DNA of 64,000 bases. Origin: SXOA01 sp046153945 (GTDB lineage: Bacteria > Planctomycetota > Planctomycetia > Pirellulales > Pirellulaceae). Position 1 is the first letter of the stretch. Each line of letters opens with the position of its first letter. The notes below the pieces were generated by a model. It was not told where the DNA came from. It saw nothing but the letters and a program-made list of their open reading frames with translations, and did not search any database. This document shows, in pieces, positions 26,512-34,547 of this stretch. The position numbers and the translations under genes were made by a program. The DNA is taken from positions 6,303-70,302 of the forward strand of contig JBJXFF010000052.1 of NCBI GenBank assembly GCA_046153945.1, in the 5' to 3' direction.

Positions 26512-29121
26512 CTAATGTGGCTTGGCAGTCTTGGCACCCTTCTTCTCCGGAATTCGCATGGAGTAGAAGGAACGCCAAACGAAGACGAGGGCAACGAGGA
26601 ACATGATGATCCCGACGATCGTGGTGTAATCGAAGGCGGGAACGAGGCCGGGATGATCCGCCAATTGCTTCGCGGTGGGATTGGCTGCCTGCTTGACGCT
26701 GACGGCAATTTCCACGGCCAGCAGGCCGAAGAGGGTGGAGAATTTAATGATGGGGTTGAGGGCGACGGAAGTAGTGTCCTTGAAAGGATCGCCGACCGTA
26801 TCGCCAACAACAGTCGCGGCGTGCAGGGGCGTTCCTTTTTCCTTGAGGTCCACTTCCACGTACTTCTTGGCATTGTCCCAAGCACCGCCGGCATTGGCCA
26901 TGAAGATCGCCTGGAATAAGCCGAAAATCGCGATGGAAATCAGGTACGCAACAAAGAAGTTGGGGTCAAAGAAAGCAAAGGCCAAGGTAATCGTCATCAA
27001 GACGATAAAGATGTTCCACATGCCGCTTTGGGCGTATTCGGTGCAGATGCGGACCACCGTCTTAGAGTCCTCAATATCGGCCTCTTTCTTGTTGAGGTCC
27101 ATATTCTGCTTGATGTACTCCACGGCCCGGTAAGCACCGGTGGTAACGGCTTGCATGGAGGCCCCGCAGAACCAGTAAACCACAGCTCCGCCGCAGATGA
27201 AGCCGAGAAGGACCGGGGCATCGGTCAAACTCAAATGGAGCATTCCCGCTTTATCCAGCAGCAGAATGATGGAGAAAATCATCGTCGTGGCGCCAACGAC
27301 GGCGGTGCCGATGAGCACGGGCTTGGCAGTGGCTTTGAAGGTATTGCCCGCAGAGTCGTTCGCTTCCAGCAGGTGCTTGCCATGCTCGAAGTCCGGAGTG
27401 AAGCCGAAGTCCCGCTGAATTTCTTCCTTGATGCCCTTGATCTTCTCAGTCTGGGCCAGTTCGAAGACCGACTGGGCGTTGTCCGTCACCGGGCCGTAGC
27501 TATCGACGGCGATGTTCACCGGACCCATGCAAAGGAAGCCGAAGGCGACAAGGCCGAAGGCAAAGATGGAGGCGTGCGGTCCCATGATGGCTTGCAGGCC
27601 GAGTTGCGGACTCTGTTCACTGCCGAGGCCGCTGACGTAGTAGGCTACCGCCATGAGGCCGGCAATCAGGATGCCTTTCCAGAAGGCGCTGAAGTTGCCG
27701 GCGACCAGACCAGAAAGAATCGTCAACGATGCGCCACCTTCACGAGACGCGATGACAATTTCATGCACATGCTTGGAGTGCGAGCTGGTAAAGACCTTGG
27801 TGAACTCGGGAATGAGCACGGCAGCCAGCGTGCCGCAACTGATAATGGTGGCGAGTTGCCACCAGAGGTCCGTGAGGTCACGACCATTGACTGTGATGTC
27901 GCCAATGAGCAGCTTGCTCATGCCGTAAGACGTGATGATGCACAGGATGGAGGCAATCCAAATGAGAAGCGTCAGGGGCTGCTCGAAATCGAATTCCTTC
28001 TTGCCGCGAAAACGGGCTTCGGAGATAGCCTGGTTGATGAAATACGAGCAGCCGGACATGAAGTCCATCAGGAACCGCATGGCGAAAATCCACACAATCA
28101 GCTTGGCTTGCAAGTCGATGTAGGTCGGGCCGGCGGTCTTGTTGGTGATGGCAAGTGTGATGAACGAAATCAAAGCCACGCCGGTCACTCCATAGGTTTC
28201 AAAGCCGTCGGCAGTCGGGCCGACGGAGTCGCCAGCGTTGTCGCCGGTGCAGTCGGCGATGACGCCGGGGTTACGCGGGTCGTCTTCCTTGACGTTGAAA
28301 ACAATCTTCATCAGGTCGGAGCCGATATCGGCGATCTTGGTGAAGATGCCGCCAGCGATGCGAAGCACCGAGGCACCGAGCGATTCGCCGATGGCGAAGC
28401 CGAGGAAGCAGAAACCGACAATTTGTCGCGGAACGAAGAGCAGGATGATGACCATCATCACGAGCTCGAGCGAAATCAGAAACAAGCCGATTGACATGCC
28501 GGCTTGGAGCGGAATATTCACAACGTCCAGTGGCTGGCCGCGGAGGGCGGCGAATGCCGTGCGGCAGTTGGCGAAGGTGTTGACCCGAATGCCGTACCAG
28601 GCGACCCAGTAAGAGCCCCCCATGCCAACCAGTGAGAAGATGAGAACCAGGATGACGGTAACAATGGGGCTGATATGCGGAGCGGCGTCGGCAGCAGCGA
28701 CAGCCGCGCCGGCGGCCGGTGCTTCCGACTCGTGACTGAAGCCTAGCAAGTAGTAGGAAATGGCGATGGCAATCAGAACCCACAAGATCATCAGGAATTT
28801 TCCCTGCTGAATCAGGTAGGTTTTGCAGGTTTGAAAAATCACTTCCGCAATGTCGAGTTGCGACTTATGAGCCGGCAGTTGCTGGACACGCCAGCGAAGG
28901 TAGAGGCTAATTCCGAGGGTGCCGCAAATCACAAACGAGCCGAACAGGAGCAAATACCAGCCGCTGATTTCTCCGCCGAGGATTTTGAATTTGGTCTGAT
29001 CCAAATCTGGAATTGCCAGGTCGGCTTCGCCAGCCCAGGCTGCCGTTCCGCAGAAAAGGAGATAGAGGAGGGAAAAGGCGGTGGGAATCAGGAGCTTCCA
29101 AGTTGCAGTGCGCTGTGCCAT
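26512..29121 (-). CDS. hppA: membrane-bound proton-translocating pyrophosphatase
   Basis: An ion-pumping pyrophosphatase of about 869 residues with about 16 membrane helices, which couples pyrophosphate hydrolysis to ion transport. The active-site region GGIFTKIADIGSDLMK, then KEDDPRNPGVIADCTGDNAGDSVG, contains the Lys and Asp clusters of the family, though canonical proteins read KAADVGADLVGK and DNVGDNVGD, so it is a diverged member. The motif GNTFKAT has Lys where K+-dependent enzymes have Ala, which points to the K+-independent class. It is longer than the usual 660-800 residues, with an N-terminal signal-like helix and extra loops. The start may be 29133 or 29121. Confidence 0.93.
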   Translation of the reverse strand: MAQRTATWKLLIPTAFSLLYLLFCGTAAWAGEADLAIPDLDQTKFKILGGEISGWYLLLFGSFVICGTLGISLYLRWRVQQLPAHKSQLDIAEVIFQTCKTYLIQQGKFLMILWVLIAIAISYYLLGFSHESEAPAAGAAVAAADAAPHISPIVTVILVLIFSLVGMGGSYWVAWYGIRVNTFANCRTAFAALRGQPLDVVNIPLQAGMSIGLFLISLELVMMVIILLFVPRQIVGFCFLGFAIGESLGASVLRIAGGIFTKIADIGSDLMKIVFNVKEDDPRNPGVIADCTGDNAGDSVGPTADGFETYGVTGVALISFITLAITNKTAGPTYIDLQAKLIVWIFAMRFLMDFMSGCSYFINQAISEARFRGKKEFDFEQPLTLLIWIASILCIITSYGMSKLLIGDITVNGRDLTDLWWQLATIISCGTLAAVLIPEFTKVFTSSHSKHVHEIVIASREGGASLTILSGLVAGNFSAFWKGILIAGLMAVAYYVSGLGSEQSPQLGLQAIMGPHASIFAFGLVAFGFLCMGPVNIAVDSYGPVTDNAQSVFELAQTEKIKGIKEEIQRDFGFTPDFEHGKHLLEANDSAGNTFKATAKPVLIGTAVVGATTMIFSIILLLDKAGMLHLSLTDAPVLLGFICGGAVVYWFCGASMQAVTTGAYRAVEYIKQNMDLNKKEADIEDSKTVVRICTEYAQSGMWNIFIVLMTITLAFAFFDPNFFVAYLISIAIFGLFQAIFMANAGGAWDNAKKYVEVDLKEKGTPLHAATVVGDTVGDPFKDTTSVALNPIIKFSTLFGLLAVEIAVSVKQAANPTAKQLADHPGLVPAFDYTTIVGIIMFLVALVFVWRSFYSMRIPEKKGAKTAKPH

Positions 29122-29436
29122 CGTCAGATTCATCCTTCGTAGATTGTGAGTTATTTCACAAAGTCCGGCCTGGAAAGAGCATCGCCCCAAGTGCCGAAAT
29201 CGTAAATACCTGGCAGAAAAAAGAAAATGCCCTACGGCCGCACACCGGCGGACGCTTTTTAACAGTTCGTTAACTTGCGGGAAAGTTTACCCAACGCATT
29301 CGGAAGCTGTCAACCCTACGCATGGGTCCGTGGGAGGAGATTCTGCCGCTAAAAGGCCCTTAGTTTGTTGGTCGGGGGCAGAATTCGCGAAGTTATTTAG
29401 CCGTATTGTCCGACTCTCCCCGCTAGAATTGGCGCT
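29122..29436. other. intergenic region between divergent hppA and methyltransferase genes
   Basis: About 315 bases with no gene that I can support. A -10-like TAGAAT (29424-29429) lies 7 bases before the GTG of the methyltransferase gene. Nothing else stands out. Confidence 0.45.
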
Positions 29437-30096
29437 GTGTTCAGACTCGCACTTCTGCTCCGAACCCTGGCGTTCCCGGTCATCATTGCCGGGATCGTTT
29501 TTGCCAGCGCGGGACGCGTCGATCTCCCGTTTGTGTGGGCGGTCTGTGGAGTGATGGCTGGGTTTTACGTTCTGCTCGCGGCTTTTACCGACCCCGACTT
29601 GTGGCGTGAGCGGCAAGCTCCGGGGTCGGGAAATCAAGATCGTCTCACGCAGCCGTTGGGAGGTGTGCTGCTGCTGTGTCACTGGGTCATAGCCGGCCTC
29701 GACGTCGGCCGCTTTCACTGGAGCCTCGTTCCGTGGCAAGTACAGACCGCGGGAGTCGTCGGCTTCGCCGCTGCACTGGCCGTGAATTTCTGGGCGATGC
29801 GAGTGAACCGGTTTTATTCTTCGGTCGTCCGAGTGCAGGGGGACCGCGGTCAACACCCGATCATGGACGGCCCTTATCGCTTCGTTCGCCATCCCGGCTA
29901 CACGGCCACTCTCTTTGCCATGTTCTGTGGCGGCACGGCGCTCGGCTCATGGCTCGCAATGATCCCCGTAATGGGATTTGCTATCCTTTTCATTCGCCGG
30001 ACACTGCTGGAGGACTGGCTGCTCCACGAAAAACTGCCTGGCTACGTGGAGTATGCCGAGCGAGTTAGATTTCGGCTGGTTCCCTGGGTTTTCTGA
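29437..30096 (+). CDS. isoprenylcysteine carboxyl methyltransferase-like membrane protein
   Basis: A 219-residue integral membrane protein with about five helices. The C-terminal half has the ICMT/PEMT motif GPYRFVRHPGYTATLF, which binds S-adenosylmethionine, followed by two helices and EDWLLHEKLPGYVEYAERVRFR, the usual Glu-rich end. Bacterial members methylate lipids or small substrates; the target here is unknown. The start is GTG, with no clear ribosome binding site but with TAGAAT 7 bases upstream, so the message may be leaderless. It converges with the GlmU-family gene. Confidence 0.8.
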   Translation: MFRLALLLRTLAFPVIIAGIVFASAGRVDLPFVWAVCGVMAGFYVLLAAFTDPDLWRERQAPGSGNQDRLTQPLGGVLLLCHWVIAGLDVGRFHWSLVPWQVQTAGVVGFAAALAVNFWAMRVNRFYSSVVRVQGDRGQHPIMDGPYRFVRHPGYTATLFAMFCGGTALGSWLAMIPVMGFAILFIRRTLLEDWLLHEKLPGYVEYAERVRFRLVPWVF

Positions 30097-30116
30097 CCGG
30101 CCAAGCGGCTTGCCGT

Positions 30117-31376
30117 TTATAGCGATAGCGGCTCACCGGCGAGCTGCCGCTCGTGGCGGGTCAACTCGTACATATCGTGGATGAGCTGCGTGTCGCAGGG
30201 GCGCTGGATAACATTGCGACGGGCGAACATCCGCTGCTGGGTCGCGATCATCACTTCCGGCGGCAATTCCGTCACCTGCCCGAAGAGCCGAGCGTAGTTA
30301 ACGAAGCTGGGAACGCTGGTCGTGACAAATCCATAGACCATGCTGCAAACGCCGATGGTCTTGCCGGTGAAAATGCCCGTGTTAATAGCGGACTTGGCAT
30401 AGTCTCCCATCATACAGCCGACAAACTGCATGCCAGTGGCGACCGATTCGCCGCGGTACTCCATTTTTACCGCGCCATAAGTGTTCTTCAAGTCGCTGTT
30501 GCATGTCCCGGCGCCAAGATTGATCCAACTACCCAAGTAACTGTGTCCGAGGAAACCGTAGTGCTGTTTGTTCGAATATGGTTCGATGACGGAGGCTTCG
30601 ACTTCCCCGCCAATCTTGGTTGTATGGCCCAGCGAGACCGCGTCTTTGATGGACGACTGCTCCGTGACACGGCACTTGGGTCCGAGGTAGACAGGGCCCC
30701 GCAGGAAGCAGTGCGGGCCGACGCTGGCCCCTTCGTCCAGGAGCACAGGACCCTTGCTGGTATCCGTGACGACAAACTGGCCGAGTCTTGCTCCTTCGGC
30801 CAGGAAAACTCCTTCAGCGACTTGTTGAAAACGGCCGGAACGGATGCGGTGGGCCAGATTGGAATCGATAGTCTGCAGATTGTAGCGGATTAAGTCGTGC
30901 GGGTAATCGAGTGTGGTCAGGCTTCCTTCGAGACGCGGGAGCTTGGGCCAGACCGATTGATGCAGGTATTCGCTAAAGCGAGCCCCGTCGGCGCTTGTGG
31001 GAGGCTTTGAAACCGACGCATCCAGGAGCGCCGCGCCGAGAGCAGCGCCGCTGCTGATGATGCCGGGTCGGCCGGCGGCGATGAGTTCGCGGAGAAAGTG
31101 AAAGTTGGCAACCGAGGGAACGAGCCGAGCATTGACCAGCAAAGCCGGCAATCCGTTGGTCACGGAAGGGGACGAAAACTGGGGGAAATCCACTTGCTGC
31201 AAAGTCGCCAGATGCGGGCGGACAATGCCGCGAAGCGTGGCGCCAGTTTCAGCCGCCAGTTCCGTCGCCCAATCAATCAGCCGATAACTGGCGCAGGAAA
31301 CGTTATACGCCGGCCGACCGACGGTAATAGGATAAAGGCGAGGAACGAATTCGTCTTCAAAAAGAATGATCTGCAT
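30117..31376 (-). CDS. GlmU-family sugar nucleotidyltransferase / left-handed beta-helix protein
   Basis: A 419-residue protein with a nucleotidyltransferase-like N-terminal half and a hexapeptide beta-helix from about residue 190 (GPVLLDEGASVGPHCFLRGP, then YLGPKCRVTEQSSIKD and later repeats). The start MQIILFEDEFVPRLYPITVGRPAY resembles the alternative GlmU group found outside Proteobacteria rather than the classic GxGTRM loop, which I do not see. It may act on sugar phosphates for cell-surface precursors. The helix end (GIFTGKTIGVCSMVYGFVT) is typical of these proteins. A dual transferase activity as in classic GlmU cannot be read from the sequence. Confidence 0.75.
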   Translation of the reverse strand: MQIILFEDEFVPRLYPITVGRPAYNVSCASYRLIDWATELAAETGATLRGIVRPHLATLQQVDFPQFSSPSVTNGLPALLVNARLVPSVANFHFLRELIAAGRPGIISSGAALGAALLDASVSKPPTSADGARFSEYLHQSVWPKLPRLEGSLTTLDYPHDLIRYNLQTIDSNLAHRIRSGRFQQVAEGVFLAEGARLGQFVVTDTSKGPVLLDEGASVGPHCFLRGPVYLGPKCRVTEQSSIKDAVSLGHTTKIGGEVEASVIEPYSNKQHYGFLGHSYLGSWINLGAGTCNSDLKNTYGAVKMEYRGESVATGMQFVGCMMGDYAKSAINTGIFTGKTIGVCSMVYGFVTTSVPSFVNYARLFGQVTELPPEVMIATQQRMFARRNVIQRPCDTQLIHDMYELTRHERQLAGEPLSL

Positions 31377-31509
31377 AACCGAAGTGCCGGCGGATGGGAT
31401 GTACGGAAGTCAAAGGCGCGGCACTAGGGAGCTGGGGAATTATGAAGAAGATGTGGCCGTCAGGGAATAGCGAAAAAAGATTCCCGTTGCATCCGCACGA
31501 TTCCCTGGG

Positions 31510-32946
31510 TTACTCCGTGTCCGCAGTGGTCAAATCCGGCACTAACAAGTATTCGCTGGACGGGGCATAAGGGAGCGCGGGGACAAAGTGTTCACGCAAT
31601 AACTTCTCATTCAGGGCGGCCAGGCTTTGGCAATAGACCAGCCCCGTTGGACGTTGCTCGCGGAGGATCACCGCCACCGAAGATTGCTCTGTGGTGAAAA
31701 ACTCCATGAGTTCGGCGAGCGTAGTCGATTCATTGAATCGTGGAACGTCCGTGGTCATGTGGTGCCGCAGCAGTCGGACTGAACCGCTGGCCCTGGTCTT
31801 TGCGGGACGTGAAGACTTTCCCTTAAGCTGGCTGGCGGTCACCAGTCCCGCAAACTTCCCTTCACGGTCTACTACGGGAATGGCCGAAAGCTGCGTCTGC
31901 TCAAGGACGGCCTGCCCCTGTTCGACCGTTTCGTCAACGCTGAGGAACATGCCGCATGGGACCATGACGTCCCGAGCCAGCGTGGTGGAGAAGAGCTTAC
32001 CTCCAGCCGCGAATTTGTTCCAGACTTCGACATCCTTTTCCCAGACCTGCTGGGTGAGGACGCAGTTTCGCCCGGAGTTTTTGGCCAAAGCGAGGACTTG
32101 TCCGGCGACTTCAAGGGTGCGCCCCGCAGAAAGACTGCGACTGAATTCCGCCACCCCACCGCTCCCAGTCAAATGCACTTTTGCCTCTCCCACGGCATGC
32201 TCGCGCTGGGCTATAGAATCGAGAAAACTTCTCACCCAGTGAGCCGTTTGTTCCACCGTGCCATTCGGGAAGAGGACCGCAAACCGATCCTTGCCCAGTG
32301 AAGCGACTAACTCGCCGGGCTGACAAGTCTGGCAGAGTAACCCTGCCGTTCGGCGCAGGAGTCCTTCCGCGGCTGAGCGGCCAAAGCGGGCTGCGAACCG
32401 GCTGAAGTAATCGAGGTCGATGACGCATAGCGAGCCGAGAGTTTCTTGCTTGCCCCGTTCGCGAGCGCTGGCCAGGTGATTCTCAATCGCCACGGCGAAG
32501 GTATTGGAGTCAGGCAAGCCAGAAACTGGCTCTAGTCCGGCCTGTTGCGTGAGCCGCCGTTCAAATTCAATGACCCGAGCACCGGCCCGCAACCGGGCCA
32601 GCAATTCCCCAAAGACGACCGGTTTAGCGAGAAAGTCGTCAAAGCCCCCTTCCAGCGACTCCGTCAGGTCGGAGGTCTCTTGAGGATCGACTAGCAGCGC
32701 GGCAAAGGTGTAGCCTCCCGGCGCAAAGCCCCGGATTTTTCGCGAGAACGCCAACCCCGGCTTGGGAGTCAAGTCGCCATCCACCAGCAAGAAGTCGGCG
32801 CCGGCAACCTCCGCGGCCGCCATCGCCTGCTGGGCATCAATCGCCTGCCGGACCTCGTAGCCGAACAATTCCAGGAACCGGGTCAACTGCCGAAGCAGGG
32901 ACTGATCCCCAGAGACGAGAAGCACGGAATACGGCCGTGAGTCCAT
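31510..32946 (-). CDS. receiver / degenerate GGDEF / twin CBS signalling protein
   Basis: A 478-residue multidomain protein. Residues 5-125 are a receiver domain (VLLVSGDQSLL, phospho-Asp in FLLVDGDLTPKPG, Lys in FLAKPV). Residues 135-300 are a GGDEF fold (VSGLPDSNTFAVAIENHL, then LCVIDLDYF) whose signature reads LGKDRF instead of GGDEF or GGEEF, so diguanylate cyclase activity is unlikely. Residues 320-460 hold two CBS motifs (VMVPCGMFLSVDETVEQG and MTTDVPRFNESTTLAELM), which bind adenosyl nucleotides in other proteins. It is divergent from the FHA/EAL gene 201 bases away. It is probably a scaffold or ligand sensor rather than an enzyme. Confidence 0.85.
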   Translation of the reverse strand: MDSRPYSVLLVSGDQSLLRQLTRFLELFGYEVRQAIDAQQAMAAAEVAGADFLLVDGDLTPKPGLAFSRKIRGFAPGGYTFAALLVDPQETSDLTESLEGGFDDFLAKPVVFGELLARLRAGARVIEFERRLTQQAGLEPVSGLPDSNTFAVAIENHLASARERGKQETLGSLCVIDLDYFSRFAARFGRSAAEGLLRRTAGLLCQTCQPGELVASLGKDRFAVLFPNGTVEQTAHWVRSFLDSIAQREHAVGEAKVHLTGSGGVAEFSRSLSAGRTLEVAGQVLALAKNSGRNCVLTQQVWEKDVEVWNKFAAGGKLFSTTLARDVMVPCGMFLSVDETVEQGQAVLEQTQLSAIPVVDREGKFAGLVTASQLKGKSSRPAKTRASGSVRLLRHHMTTDVPRFNESTTLAELMEFFTTEQSSVAVILREQRPTGLVYCQSLAALNEKLLREHFVPALPYAPSSEYLLVPDLTTADTE

Positions 32947-33147
32947 AAAGTGATCAGCAAGCGTGAATGGGGCTGCCGTCCGATAGTCGGGCGCGCATTG
33001 GTCTTCATCAAAACTCTAGGTCACAAATTCTCGCGAGAGTAAGGAGTCAACGCGAAAACGGATTTTTCTTGGAAACACCTGCAAAAAAGAATGCTAGGTT
33101 TTAGATGGTCTTGAACCGACCGGGAATCGAAAGAATGGGGGCTGGCA

Positions 33148-34290
33148 ATGCGGACGATTGCGATTGCGAAAACCGATACCAAACTCCCCTGGCTGGAACG
33201 CTTTTCGCCCTCGTCGAGCGCGCCCGAGATCATCTCCGTCAATGAATTCCCATTTACGCTCGGGCGGGGAGACCATTGCGATTGCAAACTCCCTTCGAGC
33301 AGGGTTTCACGCGAGCACGCCGAAATTCAGCGAGCCGGGGGAGCGTATGTAATTCGTGATTTGGGGAGCACGAATGGGACACTCGTGAACGGCCAGCGCG
33401 CGGACAAAACGCGGCTGGAGGATGGAGACTTGATTCTGATTGCCGACGTGGAGCTGACGTTTCGCATGGCCTGCGAAGCGGAGCCGCTCCGCATGGCAAC
33501 CCAGATCATGCCGGGAGATGGCTTTGCCGAGGAACCGCAGGAGAATGTCGCACTCGAGATGATTCATTTCGTTCGTGCCTGGCAGGAACGCCTGTTGTGT
33601 CGAGGAACTCGCAGCCAATTCCAGAACCTGGTCGATCTGGCCAGCGGAAAGACGGCGGGATACGAGTCAATGCCGGTCTGGGCACCGGGACACGTGGAAC
33701 CGCGAGCCAGCGAACGCATGCTGTCAAGCACGGATTGCCGACTGACGGAACGAATGCATCAATTGGAGCGATTGCTCGCGACCGAGAATGCCGCCCATCT
33801 GCCTCAAGGAGAATTGCTCTTCTTGCGGCTGGAGCCGGCCGAGGTTGGGGCTGACTCCGTTCCTGCTTCCTTGGCCCGAATGCAAGGAGTCAGCGGCAGC
33901 AAGCGGATTGTGGCCGCGATTCCGGAAAGCGCTGTAGTGGATATTCCCTACTTTCGCGACTTTCTGACTCGCCTTCGCGGCATGGGCTTGGGGGTGGCAT
34001 ACTTTGGTTTCGCCGGGAATCAACAACAGTTGATAGCCAGTCCAGACTTGGCCCCCAATTACTTGATGCTGGCGCCGCTTTTAGCGCGAGGTGTGGACAA
34101 AAGCACGCAGCGCCAACAGCAAATTGGAACCATCGTCGAGGCCGCCAAGGAGCGCGGCACGGGAGTAGTCGCCACGGGCGTGCATAATGAACTCGAGGCC
34201 CAAACTTGCCGTGAACTTGGTTGCCAGCTTGCCCAGGGTGAGCATTACGGACATTCGCAGCTTGGAGACTGCGCGGGCGACGAGTCGTAG
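33148..34290 (+). CDS. FHA domain fused to a degenerate EAL domain
   Basis: A 380-residue protein. Residues 30-105 are a complete FHA phosphothreonine-binding domain (FTLGRGDHCDCKLPSSRVSREHAEI, read in two parts, and DLGSTNGTLVNG). Residues about 150-370 follow the EAL phosphodiesterase fold: VDLASGKTAGYESMPVW, then a central part and GVVATGVHNELEAQTCRELGCQLAQG. Most catalytic residues are lost: EAL is ESM, DDFG is replaced by YFGF, the catalytic Lys is missing and AEGVE reads ATGVH. It should therefore bind rather than cleave cyclic-di-GMP, or do neither. It lies 257 bases upstream of the Ser/Thr kinase-tubulin gene, a possible source of the phosphothreonine it binds. Confidence 0.82.
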   Translation: MRTIAIAKTDTKLPWLERFSPSSSAPEIISVNEFPFTLGRGDHCDCKLPSSRVSREHAEIQRAGGAYVIRDLGSTNGTLVNGQRADKTRLEDGDLILIADVELTFRMACEAEPLRMATQIMPGDGFAEEPQENVALEMIHFVRAWQERLLCRGTRSQFQNLVDLASGKTAGYESMPVWAPGHVEPRASERMLSSTDCRLTERMHQLERLLATENAAHLPQGELLFLRLEPAEVGADSVPASLARMQGVSGSKRIVAAIPESAVVDIPYFRDFLTRLRGMGLGVAYFGFAGNQQQLIASPDLAPNYLMLAPLLARGVDKSTQRQQQIGTIVEAAKERGTGVVATGVHNELEAQTCRELGCQLAQGEHYGHSQLGDCAGDES

Positions 34291-34547
34291 TCACAACCCT
34301 CGACTCGGACGACCTTTGCTGGCGGCCTGTCGTATCGGCTAGATCGATGAGCGCGGTAATGCGGCTCCTGCTGAGGCGACCACCGGGATGTATTTCGTCG
34401 CTTGCCGACCCCGTTCCTCCGCATGGCGCAATCGTAAGCCAGACTTGCTAGGAGCGCAAACCCGTCAGCGAATGCCGCTGTTTGGGCCGCAAGCGCACTT
34501 CGAGGTTTGCGACTCTCCTTCATTGTCTTCACGTCTGGCATTATCCC

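Noticed and set aside
27028..28494. Plus-strand open frame of 488 codons across the pyrophosphatase
   Set aside because: Asp/Gly/His-rich antisense translation without domains.
31510..32946. Active diguanylate cyclase
   Set aside because: The signature is GKDRF, not GGDEF or GGEEF.
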